A DNA stretch of 64,000 nt from Nocardia terrae (GCF_009760405.1 NZ_WRPP01000004.1:62001-126000), one strand, 5' to 3'; shown: positions 19,254 to 28,502, counted from the first letter of the stretch. Notes: generated by a model from the letters alone, not told the origin. Made by a program: numbers and translations.

Positions 19254-21857
19254 TCAACCCTCGAGAGGTGTGGCGCCCAACTCCGACCGCAGTAGCGCAA
19301 GCGCCACCTCATCCGGGTCGCGGCGCTCTTCCGGAGGCACCGGCTTGGCCGACTCCTCCAGCATCTCGCGCTCCTCCTCCGGCGTAGTAGCAGGTGGGAC
19401 GCCGTCATAACCTACCGACGAGTAGTCCCCCGGCCCCGGATCATCCGGAAGGTCCGGCCCGTCAGGCAGCGGAATATCGTCCTCCGGCGGCGCGAAACGA
19501 GCACTGTTCGGTTCGGCCCGATCCCCGCCCGGCGGCGTCGGCGCGGCGGGCGGCGCGGTGACCGGGGCCGCCGGCGCGGCCGGGCTCCCCCACCCACTCG
19601 CCGCCGCGGGCTCGGCCACGGGCGCCACGGCGGCCTTGGCCTGACTCGGCCGGGAGAACGTCTGCGCGGTCTTCTTCGGCGCGGCGGCGGGCGCGCTCGC
19701 CGGACCCGCCGGTCCCCGGCCCGCTGCGGCCGAGGCCGCCGACCCGCCCGATCCGGCTCCCCCGACTTCCCACTTCACCCCGTGCTCGCGACCCAGCACC
19801 GCCTTGACCGCCGACTGCACCGCCTCCAGGTACTGCGGCTGCGACAGTCGCTGCGCCAACGGCGCGTGCTGATGCGCGAACACGATCGTCTCACCCTCGA
19901 CCCGAGCCACACTCGCCCCGGACAACAGCGCGTGCACCGCCGCCCCGAACTCCCGCACCTTGGCGCGAATATCGGCCCACGCCGCCTCGATCTCCGCCAG
20001 CACCGTGTCACCGACGGGTGCGGCGGCCTCGGCGGCCGGTTCCGGAGCAGCTGCCGGAATGGGCTCCGGCACAGCTGACGCAACAGGTTCCGACACAAGT
20101 GCCGCGACAGATTCCGACCCAGGTGCCGCGACGGGCTCCGGCGCAAGTGTCGGGAGAGCCTCAGCCATGGGGGTTGTCATGGGCACCGGCGCGGGTGCCG
20201 CAACCGGCTCCGGGGCGGGTGCCGCCACGGGCTCGGGGGCGGGCTCCGAGACGGGGGCGGGAGCTGCGGCGACCGCCTCGGACGGCGCGGAAACCGGCTG
20301 CGCCGCAACAGGTTCGGACGGCTCCGGAACCGGAGCGGGAGCCACCGGCTCGGCGGCAGGGGCGGCGGCTTCCGGAGCGGGCGCCGACTCCGGAGCCGCC
20401 GGAGCAGTCGAAATCTGTTGCGCCGCCGCCCGTTCCGCCGGGTGCGGCGCGGTCACGGGCTCCGCGGCGACCGGCGGAGCGGCGACTGCGGGCGGGGCGG
20501 CGGCCGGAGCGGGTTCCGTTGCGGCGGGAGTCGCCGGGCCACCGGACTTTTCGGCGCGCATCGCGGCGAGAGCGGCGGCACCGCGGCGGCCCTGGGGCGC
20601 GGCGGCGGCCGCGGTGGCGGCCGGTGTCGCGGGGGCCGTCTGCTGCGGCGCCGACGCCGCCGACTGCGGTGCCGCCTGGGGCTGGGCGGCGGGCATTGCG
20701 CCGCTTGCCATTCGGCGTTCCAGCTGTTCGAGGCGCTGGAGGGTGGCGGTTTCGGCGCCGGAGGCGGCCGGGAGGAGCATGCGGGCGGCGATGACCTCGA
20801 GCAGGAGACGGGGGTTGGTCGCGCCGCGCATGTCGCCGAGGCCCTCGTGCAGGAGTTCGGCGTGGCGGGAGAGGGTGGCGGGGCCGAGGCGGTCGGCCTG
20901 GGAGCGCATGCGGTCGATGACGTCGCCGGGGCCGGTGACCAGATTGCGGTCGGTGGCGTCGGGGACGGCGCGCAGCAGGATGAGGTCACGAAGACGTTCG
21001 AGGAGGTCGGTGGCGAAGCGGCGGGGGTCGTGGCCCGCCTCGACCACGCGGTCGATGGTGCCGAACAGGGCCGCACCGTCGGAGACCGCGAGCGCCTCGA
21101 TCGCGTCGTCGATGAGGGCGACGTCGGTGACGCCGAGCAGGGAGACCGCGCGGGGGTAGGTGACACCCTCGGGGCCCGCGCCCGCGAGCAGCTGGTCGAG
21201 CACGCTGAGACTGTCGCGCGGGGAACCGCCGCCGGCGCGAATCACCAAGGGGTACACCGACTCTTCGACCTGCACGCCCTCTTGGTCGCAGATCTTGCCC
21301 AGCAGCCCGCGCATGGTGGCGGGCGGGAGCAGCCGGAAGGGGTAGTGGTGGGTGCGCGAGCGGATGGTGGGCAGCACCTTGTCCGGCTCGGTGGTGGCGA
21401 AGACGAAGATCAGGTGGGCGGGCGGCTCCTCGACGATCTTGAGCAGCGCGTTGAAGCCCGCGGTGGTGACCATGTGCGCCTCGTCGACGATGAAGACGCG
21501 GTACCGGGATTCGGCCGGGGCGTAGAAGGCGCGGTCGCGCAGTTCGCGGGTGTCGTCCACACCACCGTGGCTGGCGGCGTCGAGCTCGATGACATCGAGG
21601 TTGCCGGACCCGCCCGGACCCAGCGCGACGCAGGACGAGCAGACCCCGCACGGCTTCGAGGTCGGCCCCTGCACACAGTTCAGCGAGCGCGCCAGAATGC
21701 GCGCGGAGGAGGTCTTGCCACATCCGCGCGGTCCCGAGAACAGGTACGCATGACTGATCCGCCCGGTGTCGAGCGCCGTACTCAGGGGATCGGTGACGTG
21801 CTCCTGCCCCACCACTTCAGCGAACGTTGCCGGTCGGTACTTCCGGTACAGAGCCAC
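19254..21857 (-). CDS. dnaX: DNA polymerase III subunit gamma/tau
   Basis: Clamp-loader ATPase, 867 residues. The start MALYRKYRP is conserved. Walker A GPRGCGKT is at 42-49, zinc ligands Cys61, Cys70, Cys73 and Cys76 follow, then a DEAH-type Walker B (IVDEAHMV) and the LLKIVEEPP region. The AAA+ and collar domains end near residue 370. From about 390 to 610 and again near the C-terminus the protein is Ala/Pro/Glu-rich low complexity, separated by a small folded block (EIEAAWADIRAKVREFG, about 620-720) that matches the tau-specific region in other actinobacteria. It loads the beta clamp and tethers polymerase III. The start is GTG 21857 with no obvious ribosome binding site. I saw no slippery A-run that would give a separate gamma product. 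Confidence 0.95.
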   Translation of the reverse strand: MALYRKYRPATFAEVVGQEHVTDPLSTALDTGRISHAYLFSGPRGCGKTSSARILARSLNCVQGPTSKPCGVCSSCVALGPGGSGNLDVIELDAASHGGVDDTRELRDRAFYAPAESRYRVFIVDEAHMVTTAGFNALLKIVEEPPAHLIFVFATTEPDKVLPTIRSRTHHYPFRLLPPATMRGLLGKICDQEGVQVEESVYPLVIRAGGGSPRDSLSVLDQLLAGAGPEGVTYPRAVSLLGVTDVALIDDAIEALAVSDGAALFGTIDRVVEAGHDPRRFATDLLERLRDLILLRAVPDATDRNLVTGPGDVIDRMRSQADRLGPATLSRHAELLHEGLGDMRGATNPRLLLEVIAARMLLPAASGAETATLQRLEQLERRMASGAMPAAQPQAAPQSAASAPQQTAPATPAATAAAAAPQGRRGAAALAAMRAEKSGGPATPAATEPAPAAAPPAVAAPPVAAEPVTAPHPAERAAAQQISTAPAAPESAPAPEAAAPAAEPVAPAPVPEPSEPVAAQPVSAPSEAVAAAPAPVSEPAPEPVAAPAPEPVAAPAPVPMTTPMAEALPTLAPEPVAAPGSESVAALVSEPVASAVPEPIPAAAPEPAAEAAAPVGDTVLAEIEAAWADIRAKVREFGAAVHALLSGASVARVEGETIVFAHQHAPLAQRLSQPQYLEAVQSAVKAVLGREHGVKWEVGGAGSGGSAASAAAGRGPAGPASAPAAAPKKTAQTFSRPSQAKAAVAPVAEPAAASGWGSPAAPAAPVTAPPAAPTPPGGDRAEPNSARFAPPEDDIPLPDGPDLPDDPGPGDYSSVGYDGVPPATTPEEEREMLEESAKPVPPEERRDPDEVALALLRSELGATPLEG

Positions 21858-21915
21858 GGGGAGAGGTTACCGGCCCCTACCGACACGGAGCGATTCGCTG
21901 CCGAGCCCACTCGAC

Positions 21916-21931
21916 TGTGATGCAAATCACA
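21916..21931. promoter_or_regulatory. Consensus CRP/FNR-type site
   Basis: TGTGA-N6-TCACA matches the CRP consensus at every specified base. It lies about 60-75 bases upstream of the dnaX start and about 320 bases upstream of the unknown gene at 22249. Mycobacterial Crp (Rv3676) uses the same motif. Binding, and which promoter it serves, are inferred. Confidence 0.6.
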
Positions 21932-22132
21932 TGCATTCTCGCGGGTGGTAGATACCGACCGGACTGGACCCGGAATCCTGCCGAAGTTCCCAGCAAATTC
22001 TCAGCGCGTTTTTAGACAGGAATTGCCGGACACCGCTTACCTGCTACGTCACCAGATACAGACTTGCGTTCTGTTTCAACTCCACAGAGCGGACATAACG
22101 ATCCGGCCAATCGATGCGGCAAGATCGCAATC

Positions 22133-22227
22133 GTTTGGCTACCGTGGACATCGGCAACTTCGGTAGCCAAACCTTCATCAGGTTGGTTGCCCCGGCCGGT
22201 CCCTCATCCCGACCGGGGCACAACCAA
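22133..22227 (+). promoter_or_regulatory. Structured leader: two consecutive stem-loops before the unknown gene
   Basis: Stem 1 is a perfect 12-bp pairing (22133-22144 with 22161-22172, loop 16). Stem 2 pairs 22183-22195 with 22213-22227, an interrupted 13-bp stem. The GGAGGA ribosome binding site (22235) follows 8 bases later. Two stems ending just short of the start suggest control at the RNA level. No known riboswitch class is recognised. The other parts of the 391-base gap between dnaX and 22249 hold only the CRP-like site. Confidence 0.5.
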
Positions 22228-22248
22228 ATCTCCCGGAGGAAATGCCAA

Positions 22249-23082
22249 GTGCCGTCGATCGACGACATCGCCACAGCCTGGCTCTCCAGTACCGAATTCG
22301 CGGGCGACACCGCCGCCGTCGGTCTGCTCAGTCGAGCCATCAGCCCGCACGATTACGACATCAAGCGTGATTCGCTACCGGTGTCGGCCGCCGCTGATCC
22401 GGCCACCGCGGGCGCGATCCTGGAACTGCTGCAGCGCGGTCAGGTTCCGACCATGGCCGCCATCCGCACCCTCATCGTGCAGAACGACATGCGCGCCGAG
22501 GCCGAGCGGATCGAGCGGCTGGGCCGGCGGGCGCAGCGCAGCATCGACGACTTCGGGCGGGTGCTGGCCAAACTCACCGACGAGTACTGGACCGCGCACG
22601 GCACCGGCCCGACCCGGCGCGACATTCTGCTGACCGAACCGGTGATCGCGCTGATCCGCGAGCGGGTGGGCGAGATCCCGCCGACCGCCATCAAGCATCT
22701 GTGGCTGATCGAGCGCGCCCAGCGCGCGGGCTGGATCGCCTACGACGCCAGCCCCCGATCCCTGTGCGCCGGAAGGCGTTTCCACGCCGCCCGCTACGGG
22801 AACCGGGTGTCGCTGCGGCCCGTGAACGCCATCGGCACGCTGGTCGCGGCCTATCTGCGCGATCAGGTCGCCGAGCACGGGCGGCCGCCGCGCTGGTCGG
22901 TGCTGGCCTACGAACTGCGCGACGACCGGGGACGGCGGGTGTTCAACGACACAGCCGACGCCCGGGCCCAGCAGCAGTGGCTGGTGACCGCCGAATGGAT
23001 GGCGCTCGAAGACGGAAATCCGGTGCCCGGCCCGCGCGGATTGCGCGCCTTGGCCAAAAAGGTCAAGGATCGCCGCAGCTAG
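22249..23082 (+). CDS. Conserved-looking protein of unknown function
   Basis: 277 residues from GTG 22249, chosen because GGAGGA lies eight bases upstream; the longer frame from 22114 would translate the leader hairpins. The sequence is soluble and helical, with no signal peptide or membrane segment. Basic patches (AERIERLGRRAQRS near 85, KKVKDRRS at the end) and WLVTAEWMALEDG near the C-terminus are the most distinctive parts. The region near RYGNRVSLRPVNAIGTLVAAYLRDQ could form a helical DNA- or RNA-binding bundle, but that is a guess. I do not recognise a family. It is the only gene between dnaX and amt and is transcribed away from dnaX behind the structured leader. Confidence 0.7.
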   Translation: MPSIDDIATAWLSSTEFAGDTAAVGLLSRAISPHDYDIKRDSLPVSAAADPATAGAILELLQRGQVPTMAAIRTLIVQNDMRAEAERIERLGRRAQRSIDDFGRVLAKLTDEYWTAHGTGPTRRDILLTEPVIALIRERVGEIPPTAIKHLWLIERAQRAGWIAYDASPRSLCAGRRFHAARYGNRVSLRPVNAIGTLVAAYLRDQVAEHGRPPRWSVLAYELRDDRGRRVFNDTADARAQQQWLVTAEWMALEDGNPVPGPRGLRALAKKVKDRRS

Positions 23083-23118
23083 ACGGTGTTACGGGCGGGT
23101 TTCCGAACCTCGATATTT

Positions 23119-23161
23119 GTAACAGCGCCTTAACGTGAGGATTCGGTAACTTCCACGAAAC
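23119..23161 (+). promoter_or_regulatory. Two GlnR boxes upstream of amt
   Basis: GTAAC-N6-TTAAC (23119-23134) and GTAAC-N6-GAAAC (23146-23161) match the actinobacterial GlnR a-site/b-site pattern; the second fits GTnAC-N6-GAAAC exactly. They end 31 bases before the amt start. This predicts activation of the transporter under nitrogen limitation. Confidence 0.72.
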
Positions 23162-23192
23162 GCGACCCGCGTTGCGTGGAAGGAGTTACCGC

Positions 23193-24497
23193 ATGACCCA
23201 CCTCGACCCGGCGGCAACAGCCTGGCTGTTGGCCGCCACGGCACTGGTGCTGCTGATGACGCCGGGACTGGCGATCTTCTACGGCGGCATGGTGCGGTCC
23301 AGCGGTGTGCTCAACATGCTGATGATGAGCTTCATCTCGATTCCGCTGGTGACGGTGGTGTGGCTGCTGGGCGGGTACAGCCTGGCCTTCGGCGATGACG
23401 CGGGCGGCGGAATCATCGGCGACCTCGGGCATTTCGGGCTCGCAGGGATCAATCCGGGCACGTTGCACGAGGTGGACCCGACCACCCACGCGGCGGTGCC
23501 CGAGCTGTTGTTCGTCACCTTCCAGCTCACCTTCGCGATTCTCACCGTGGCGCTGATCAGTGGCGCGATCGCCGATCGCGCCAAGTTCTCGGCGTGGATG
23601 ATCTTCGTACCGGTGTGGGCGCTGATCGTGTACGCGCCCATCGCGCACTGGGTGTGGACGCCGAACGGCTGGCTACAGAAGCTGGGGGCGCTGGACTACG
23701 CGGGCGGCTTGGTGGTCGAGATCGCCTCGGGCGCTTCGGCGCTGGCCATGGCGCTGGTACTGGGTCCGCGCGTGGGCTTCAAGGTGGACGCCATGCGGCC
23801 GCACAATCTGCCGTTCGTACTGCTGGGCGCGGGTCTGCTGTGGTTCGGCTGGTTCGGGTTCAATGCCGGTTCGGCCCTGGCCGCCAATGGGACCGCCGCG
23901 GCGGTGTTCCTGAACACGCTGGTGGCGGGCTGCCTGGGCATGCTGGGCTGGCTGGTGGTCGAGGCGCGCCGCGACGGCAAGCCGACCACCTTCGGCGCGG
24001 CCTCGGGTGCGGTGGCCGGTCTGGTGGCCATCACGCCGTCCTGCGGATACATCAACACGCTGGGCGCGGTGGTCGTGGGCCTGGCCGCGGGCGTGGTGTG
24101 TTCGTTCGCGGTGAGCTGGAAGTTCAAGGGCAACTACGACGATTCGCTCGATGTCGTGGGTGTGCACTTCGTGGGCGGCATCGTGGGCACGCTGCTGATC
24201 GGCTTCCTGGCCGCGGGCGTGATGACCGATCAGACCGCGCCCGGTCACCGCGGACTGTTCTTCTCCGGCGGGCTCGCGCAGCTGGGCAAGCAGGCGCTGG
24301 GCGTGATCGTGGTGGCCGCCTTCGCCTTCGGGGTGACGTTCCTGCTGGGCAAGGTGCTGGACAAGACGATCGGCTTCCGGGTCAGCCGGGAGCACGAGGT
24401 GGCCGGCGTCGACTTCGCGCTGCACGCGGAGACCGCGTACGCCGAAGGCGTGCACGGGCATTCGCCGAGCCGGATCGGCAAGCCGACCGGACACTGA
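23193..24497 (+). CDS. amt: Ammonium transporter
   Basis: 434 residues, the usual Amt length, with 11 hydrophobic helices. It starts at ATG 23193 (MTHLDPAATAWL) behind AAGGAG. Family marks: FYGGMVRSSGVLNM in the first pore helices, the twin-His pore residues in HNLPFVLLGAGLLWFGWFGFNAGS and in VGVHFVGGIVGTLLIG, and DDSLDVVGVH. It conducts ammonium/ammonia across the cytoplasmic membrane. GlnR boxes lie in its promoter. In many actinobacteria glnB and glnD follow amt; here the next gene is a convergent metallopeptidase six bases away, so either this is a second, unlinked copy or the PII genes are elsewhere. Confidence 0.95.
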   Translation: MTHLDPAATAWLLAATALVLLMTPGLAIFYGGMVRSSGVLNMLMMSFISIPLVTVVWLLGGYSLAFGDDAGGGIIGDLGHFGLAGINPGTLHEVDPTTHAAVPELLFVTFQLTFAILTVALISGAIADRAKFSAWMIFVPVWALIVYAPIAHWVWTPNGWLQKLGALDYAGGLVVEIASGASALAMALVLGPRVGFKVDAMRPHNLPFVLLGAGLLWFGWFGFNAGSALAANGTAAAVFLNTLVAGCLGMLGWLVVEARRDGKPTTFGAASGAVAGLVAITPSCGYINTLGAVVVGLAAGVVCSFAVSWKFKGNYDDSLDVVGVHFVGGIVGTLLIGFLAAGVMTDQTAPGHRGLFFSGGLAQLGKQALGVIVVAAFAFGVTFLLGKVLDKTIGFRVSREHEVAGVDFALHAETAYAEGVHGHSPSRIGKPTGH

Positions 24498-24503
24498 CTC
24501 GGG

Positions 24504-25775
24504 TCAGTTGACCTTGCTGGCGGGCACGCTGAAGGTGTTGCACTGCATGGCGCGGTCCTTGTCGTAGCCGGTCTCCCACCAGCCGCCCATGTTCTGCGCG
24601 GTGCCGTGATCACGCATATCGCCGGGCGCGTCGCCGCGGTGGTAGGCGTCGTTGCGGGCCACGCCGATCTGAGCGCTGGTCAACGAGCCGCCGTTGTTCG
24701 ACGAGGACAGGTACATGCCGTCGAAGCACTGGGCCTGCAGTTCGGTGCGGCGTGACAGTTCCAGGCCGAGGTCGCTTTTCGCGCCCGCGTCCCGGCGCTG
24801 GGAGTGCACCTTGCCCAGGATGCCCGCCTGGGCCTGGACGTGATGGCCGTACTCGTGGGCGAAGACCGACAGGTAGACCACCCAGTTGTTGCCGAACAGG
24901 TCGGTCTGCAGCTGACTGATCGGCATGTAGATGGTCATGTCCGCCGAGCAGTAGAAGGCCGCGAAGTTGTTGCTGTTGCCGGTGCACAGGGTGGTGATGC
25001 CGCTGGTGTCGGCCGAGACGTTCAGCTTGGGCTGTTCGAACGGCAGATTCATCTTGTCGAACAACGGTTTCCACGCCGAGTACAGGCAGTCCTCGGCGGT
25101 CTGGAAGAACTTCTTGGCGACCTCGACCTGCGTACTCCACTGTGTGTAGGCACATTTGGCCGGGATCAGGGTGTAGTCGGCATTGGTGAGCAACGGATTG
25201 TCCGACGTCGCCAGGACACCGTGGTTCTCGCCGGAATCACCCGAGTAGGTGGTTTTGACGGTCGAACCCGCGTTGATGGAGTGCAGACCGGTGGTGAGGG
25301 CGGTGCGCAGCAGCACACCGGTGACCACCAGCACGAGGATCACCAGCAGGGCGCCGATCCGGCCGCGGCGCGGCGGTGCGGGCCGGTTCACGGGGATGGC
25401 GCCGGTGGGCGGAGCGGCGGCGGGCGGCGGCATGGGAGCGCGATAGCCGGGCGTGGGCTGGCCGTAGGGCGGGCGGCCGTAGCCGGGCTGCTGCGGAAAA
25501 CCTTGCTGCTGTGGATAACCCGGCCGGGGCGGGATCGGGCCGGGTTGCGGGCCGTAACCCGGGCGCGGCGGCATGCCGGGATGCTGTGGATAACCCGGAA
25601 CCTGTGGATAACCGGGCGGCGGGACGGGTCGTCCCGGCGGCTGCTGTGGATTACCTTGCGGCCGTGGGAATCCGGGCGGCGTATTGGGGCGGCCGGACTG
25701 CGGCGGGACCGCGGGGAACTGCTGGGGCACGCGACGCGGATCGCCGGGCCCGTGATCGGACGGTGGGCGAGTCAT
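24504..25775 (-). CDS. YpfJ-type neutral zinc metallopeptidase with Pro-rich N-terminus
   Basis: 423 residues from ATG 25775 (MTRPPSDHGPG, preceded by a G-rich ribosome binding site). The first 130 residues are Pro/Gly/Gln-rich and probably cytoplasmic. One membrane helix (GALLVILVLVVTGVLL) follows, and the C-terminal domain lies outside. Zinc ligands are visible in HEYGHH near 307, with the family's AQCFDGMYLSS further on as the likely third-ligand region. Cysteines such as CAYTQWS, CLYSAW, CTGN and FYCSADM suggest disulfides in the exported domain. Substrates are unknown for the family. It faces amt tail to tail and is divergent from the DUF2207 gene. Confidence 0.82.
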   Translation of the reverse strand: MTRPPSDHGPGDPRRVPQQFPAVPPQSGRPNTPPGFPRPQGNPQQPPGRPVPPPGYPQVPGYPQHPGMPPRPGYGPQPGPIPPRPGYPQQQGFPQQPGYGRPPYGQPTPGYRAPMPPPAAAPPTGAIPVNRPAPPRRGRIGALLVILVLVVTGVLLRTALTTGLHSINAGSTVKTTYSGDSGENHGVLATSDNPLLTNADYTLIPAKCAYTQWSTQVEVAKKFFQTAEDCLYSAWKPLFDKMNLPFEQPKLNVSADTSGITTLCTGNSNNFAAFYCSADMTIYMPISQLQTDLFGNNWVVYLSVFAHEYGHHVQAQAGILGKVHSQRRDAGAKSDLGLELSRRTELQAQCFDGMYLSSSNNGGSLTSAQIGVARNDAYHRGDAPGDMRDHGTAQNMGGWWETGYDKDRAMQCNTFSVPASKVN

Positions 25776-25873
25776 CCCCCGCACCCCCTCGTTCCTCAGA
25801 GATAACCTGCCGGCTCCATGGTCCTGCGCCTTGCCGCTGAGGAAGGATAGCAAGCTGGCTAGAGTACTCGGTC

Positions 25874-27475
25874 ATGCAGATTTTTCGGGGGGCCGCCCTC
25901 GTCGCGCTGCTGCTCGCGGTGGCGGGCGTGGCGGCGCCGGCCGCGTGGGCGCAGACGGCCGGCGTGGATATCACCGCCGAGATCAATCTGGGCGACGACG
26001 GTCTGCTGCGGGTCACCGAAACCGTGAAAGTGCCGGAGGGCGGCGAGTTTCGGCAGGTGCTGCCGCTGCGGGTGCAGACGGGCGCGGCGGTGCAGCGCAA
26101 GTTCGAGGTGACCGAGGTGTCCGCCGAGGGGGACGGCGAGGCGAATGTCGCCAACGACCAGTTCACCATCGCGGCGCGGCCGGGTTCGGCCACCTTCAAG
26201 TACACGGTCCACAACACCGTCAGTGACGCTTCGGGCGCGCAGGTGTTCCAGTGGACCGGAGTGCTCAATACCGATGTGGCGTCGATCGATGCGACGGTGT
26301 CGAGCCCGAGTTTCCGCATGGGCGTCACCAAGTGCACGATCGGCCCGCCCGGAAATCCCCAGAACTGCGCGGATATTCACGTGGAACCGGACGGTTTCGC
26401 GCATCTGGAGAAGACGGACCTGCACAAGGGCGACATCCTGGATGTGACCCTGCAGCTGCCGCCGAACACGGTGAAGGCCAATGCCGATGTCCGCGACGAC
26501 AATGCGCCCAACGCCTTCTCGCTGACCGGCCCGGTGCTGGCCGCCTTCGGTGTGCTGCTGGCGGCGCTGGCCGCGGCGGCCGGATACGTGCTGTGGGCGC
26601 GGCGTTCGGCGCCGGCCGGCAGCGAGGTGCTGGATCCGCTGGTGCACGCCGGCGACCACGTCGAGTTCGCCTCCCCGGACGCCATGCTGCCGAGTACGGC
26701 CGGGCTGCTGCTCGACGGCCACGCCGATGTGCCGGACATGGCGGCCACGGTGGTGGACCTGGCGGTGCGCAATTACCTGTGGGTGAGCGCGGTCGGCGAT
26801 TCGGATTGGCGCTTCTCCCGGGTGAATCCGCCCGACGCGCAGCTGACCGGTTACGAGCGCGCGGTCTACGCGGCACTGCTTCCGGAGGGCACCGATTCGG
26901 TCCTGCTCTCCGAGCGCGGCGGCCGGGTCGACGCGAAGGCGGTGCGGGCCGCGCTGATCGACGACGCGGTGGCCGCCGGGGTGTTCGTGGACCGCACCCG
27001 ACGCGGTATCGAATTCTGGCTCGGGGCGGGGTTGATCGCGCTGGGTGTCATCGCGGCCGTGGTGCTCGCGGTGGGCCCGCAGCGCCACGCGCTGGTGGGC
27101 GCGGCCATCGCGCTGGGCGGAGTGGCGGCGCTGCTGCTGCCCCGCTACCTGCCGTCCCGCACGGCGCTGGGCCGGGACCTGACCGGGCAGGTGCAGGCCA
27201 TGCTGCGGGGCTTGGACGCGATTGCGCCGCAGCGCATTCCGGCCGGTGACCAGGAGTTGGTGTTCTCGCGGGCGCTGCCGTTCCTGGTGGCCGCGCGCCG
27301 CGGCGACCAGTGGGTGCGCACCTTCCGCGACCTGGATCCGACCGCGGACGGGAGTCCGGGCCTGTACTGGTTCGGGGGCTTCGAGGACGATCGCCGGCTG
27401 CATCGTTTCGGTGCGCACTTCCCGTATTTCATCACCGCCGTCGAGGGTCTGTTCCGAACCGCCGACCAGCGCTGA
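25874..27475 (+). CDS. DUF2207 membrane protein
   Basis: 533 residues. A signal peptide (LVALLLAVAGVAAPAAWA) is followed by an exported beta-rich domain typical of DUF2207 (VDITAEINLGDDGLLRVTETV). A helix at about 218-238 (GPVLAAFGVLLAALAAAAGYVLW), a cytoplasmic part and two closely spaced helices near 380-420 (FWLGAGLIALGVIAAVVL, ALVGAAIALGGVAALLL) come next. The function of the family is unknown. The ATG at 25874 is about 100 bases from the divergent metallopeptidase start, so the two promoters share one short region. Confidence 0.8.
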   Translation: MQIFRGAALVALLLAVAGVAAPAAWAQTAGVDITAEINLGDDGLLRVTETVKVPEGGEFRQVLPLRVQTGAAVQRKFEVTEVSAEGDGEANVANDQFTIAARPGSATFKYTVHNTVSDASGAQVFQWTGVLNTDVASIDATVSSPSFRMGVTKCTIGPPGNPQNCADIHVEPDGFAHLEKTDLHKGDILDVTLQLPPNTVKANADVRDDNAPNAFSLTGPVLAAFGVLLAALAAAAGYVLWARRSAPAGSEVLDPLVHAGDHVEFASPDAMLPSTAGLLLDGHADVPDMAATVVDLAVRNYLWVSAVGDSDWRFSRVNPPDAQLTGYERAVYAALLPEGTDSVLLSERGGRVDAKAVRAALIDDAVAAGVFVDRTRRGIEFWLGAGLIALGVIAAVVLAVGPQRHALVGAAIALGGVAALLLPRYLPSRTALGRDLTGQVQAMLRGLDAIAPQRIPAGDQELVFSRALPFLVAARRGDQWVRTFRDLDPTADGSPGLYWFGGFEDDRRLHRFGAHFPYFITAVEGLFRTADQR

Positions 27476-27591
27476 CACGCCGTATCGACCGATACACCAA
27501 CCGATGTACCAGGGCTCGGAATTCGCTATTGTCGCGCCGTGAGCAATTCATCAGCAATATTGCTGGCCACACCGGTCGAACTCACAGTTCG

Positions 27592-28488
27592 ATGACCGAA
27601 CGCCATATCGCGCTGAATATCCAGGATTTGAGTTATCCATCCGCTATTCGCAATACGGATGCGGGTTTCGGTCGAGCCGTGCGAGTGCGGACCAATGCGC
27701 TGCGCGCGGAATTCCTGGCACAGCATCCACAGGCGGTGCTCGCCGACGTGGCCTGGTGTTCGCGTGCCATCGCCGGTTATCTCAGCCTGGACGATCCGCG
27801 AGGTGATTCGGCCGCACTGCGTCGCGCGGTCGCGGATTCGGCCGCGGCGCAGGCGGCCCGGCTGCGCTCGGTCGCACGGCCCGCGGGGGCGGACCCGGTC
27901 GAGGTGACCCTCGCCGAAACCGTGTGGTCGGTGCCGGCCGGTGGTGGCCTGATCGCACCGCCGACGGTGGCGGACCTGCTGAACGGGTTGTGGCCCGCGG
28001 TCATCGGACGCGACCGTGAGCTGCTCGCGATGCTGCTGGGCGCGCCCGGCAGCCCGGGCTACCCCTTGTCCGCAACCGGTCGCACCGGGCACCCGGGCGA
28101 GCACTGCCTGTATCTCTGGGCCGACGCCTGGCAGCGGGTGTGGACCGGCGATCCGGCCGCGGAGACGGTCATCGTGGACGGCATCGAGGCCGCGGTGGAC
28201 GCCCAGGCCGCGGCCGCCGACGACTACGCGCTCACTATCGCCTACTCCTCGCTGTGCCTGCTCGACTCCGTATCACGTGGCGAGGCCGCCGAATTCGACA
28301 CCGCACTGGTCGAGGGCCTCGAATTCCACCGCCGCTTCTGGGACTCCCCGCAGCGCCGGCTGGATCCCGAGGGCTTCATCGCCTGGCCGCTGCTGGCGGT
28401 CGCCTGCCTGGCGGTGGATCGCGGTATGCGCCCGGGCATCGCCACCGACTATCTGCCCCCGGGACTGCTCTACCCGCAGCCGGGTTAG
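27592..28488 (+). CDS. Unknown protein, possibly Imm49-like
   Basis: 298 residues from ATG 27592 (MTERHIALNIQDL). Soluble and helical, with many Ala and Trp. The segments HPGEHCLYLWADAWQRVW and LDPEGFIAWPLLAVACLAVDRGM recall the Imm49 family of polymorphic-toxin immunity proteins, but I hold that match loosely. No toxin gene is adjacent. A 19-codon frame from GTG 27539 (VSNSSAILLATPVELTVR) ends with its TGA overlapping this ATG, which may be a coupled leader or chance. It lies 117 bases after the DUF2207 stop on the same strand. Confidence 0.6.
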   Translation: MTERHIALNIQDLSYPSAIRNTDAGFGRAVRVRTNALRAEFLAQHPQAVLADVAWCSRAIAGYLSLDDPRGDSAALRRAVADSAAAQAARLRSVARPAGADPVEVTLAETVWSVPAGGGLIAPPTVADLLNGLWPAVIGRDRELLAMLLGAPGSPGYPLSATGRTGHPGEHCLYLWADAWQRVWTGDPAAETVIVDGIEAAVDAQAAAADDYALTIAYSSLCLLDSVSRGEAAEFDTALVEGLEFHRRFWDSPQRRLDPEGFIAWPLLAVACLAVDRGMRPGIATDYLPPGLLYPQPG

Positions 28489-28502
28489 TCGCTCCGGCCG
28501 AG

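Noticed and set aside
19254..21857. Programmed frameshift giving a gamma form of DnaX
   Set aside because: No A-rich slippery heptamer with a downstream stem was found at the expected place after the AAA+ domain.
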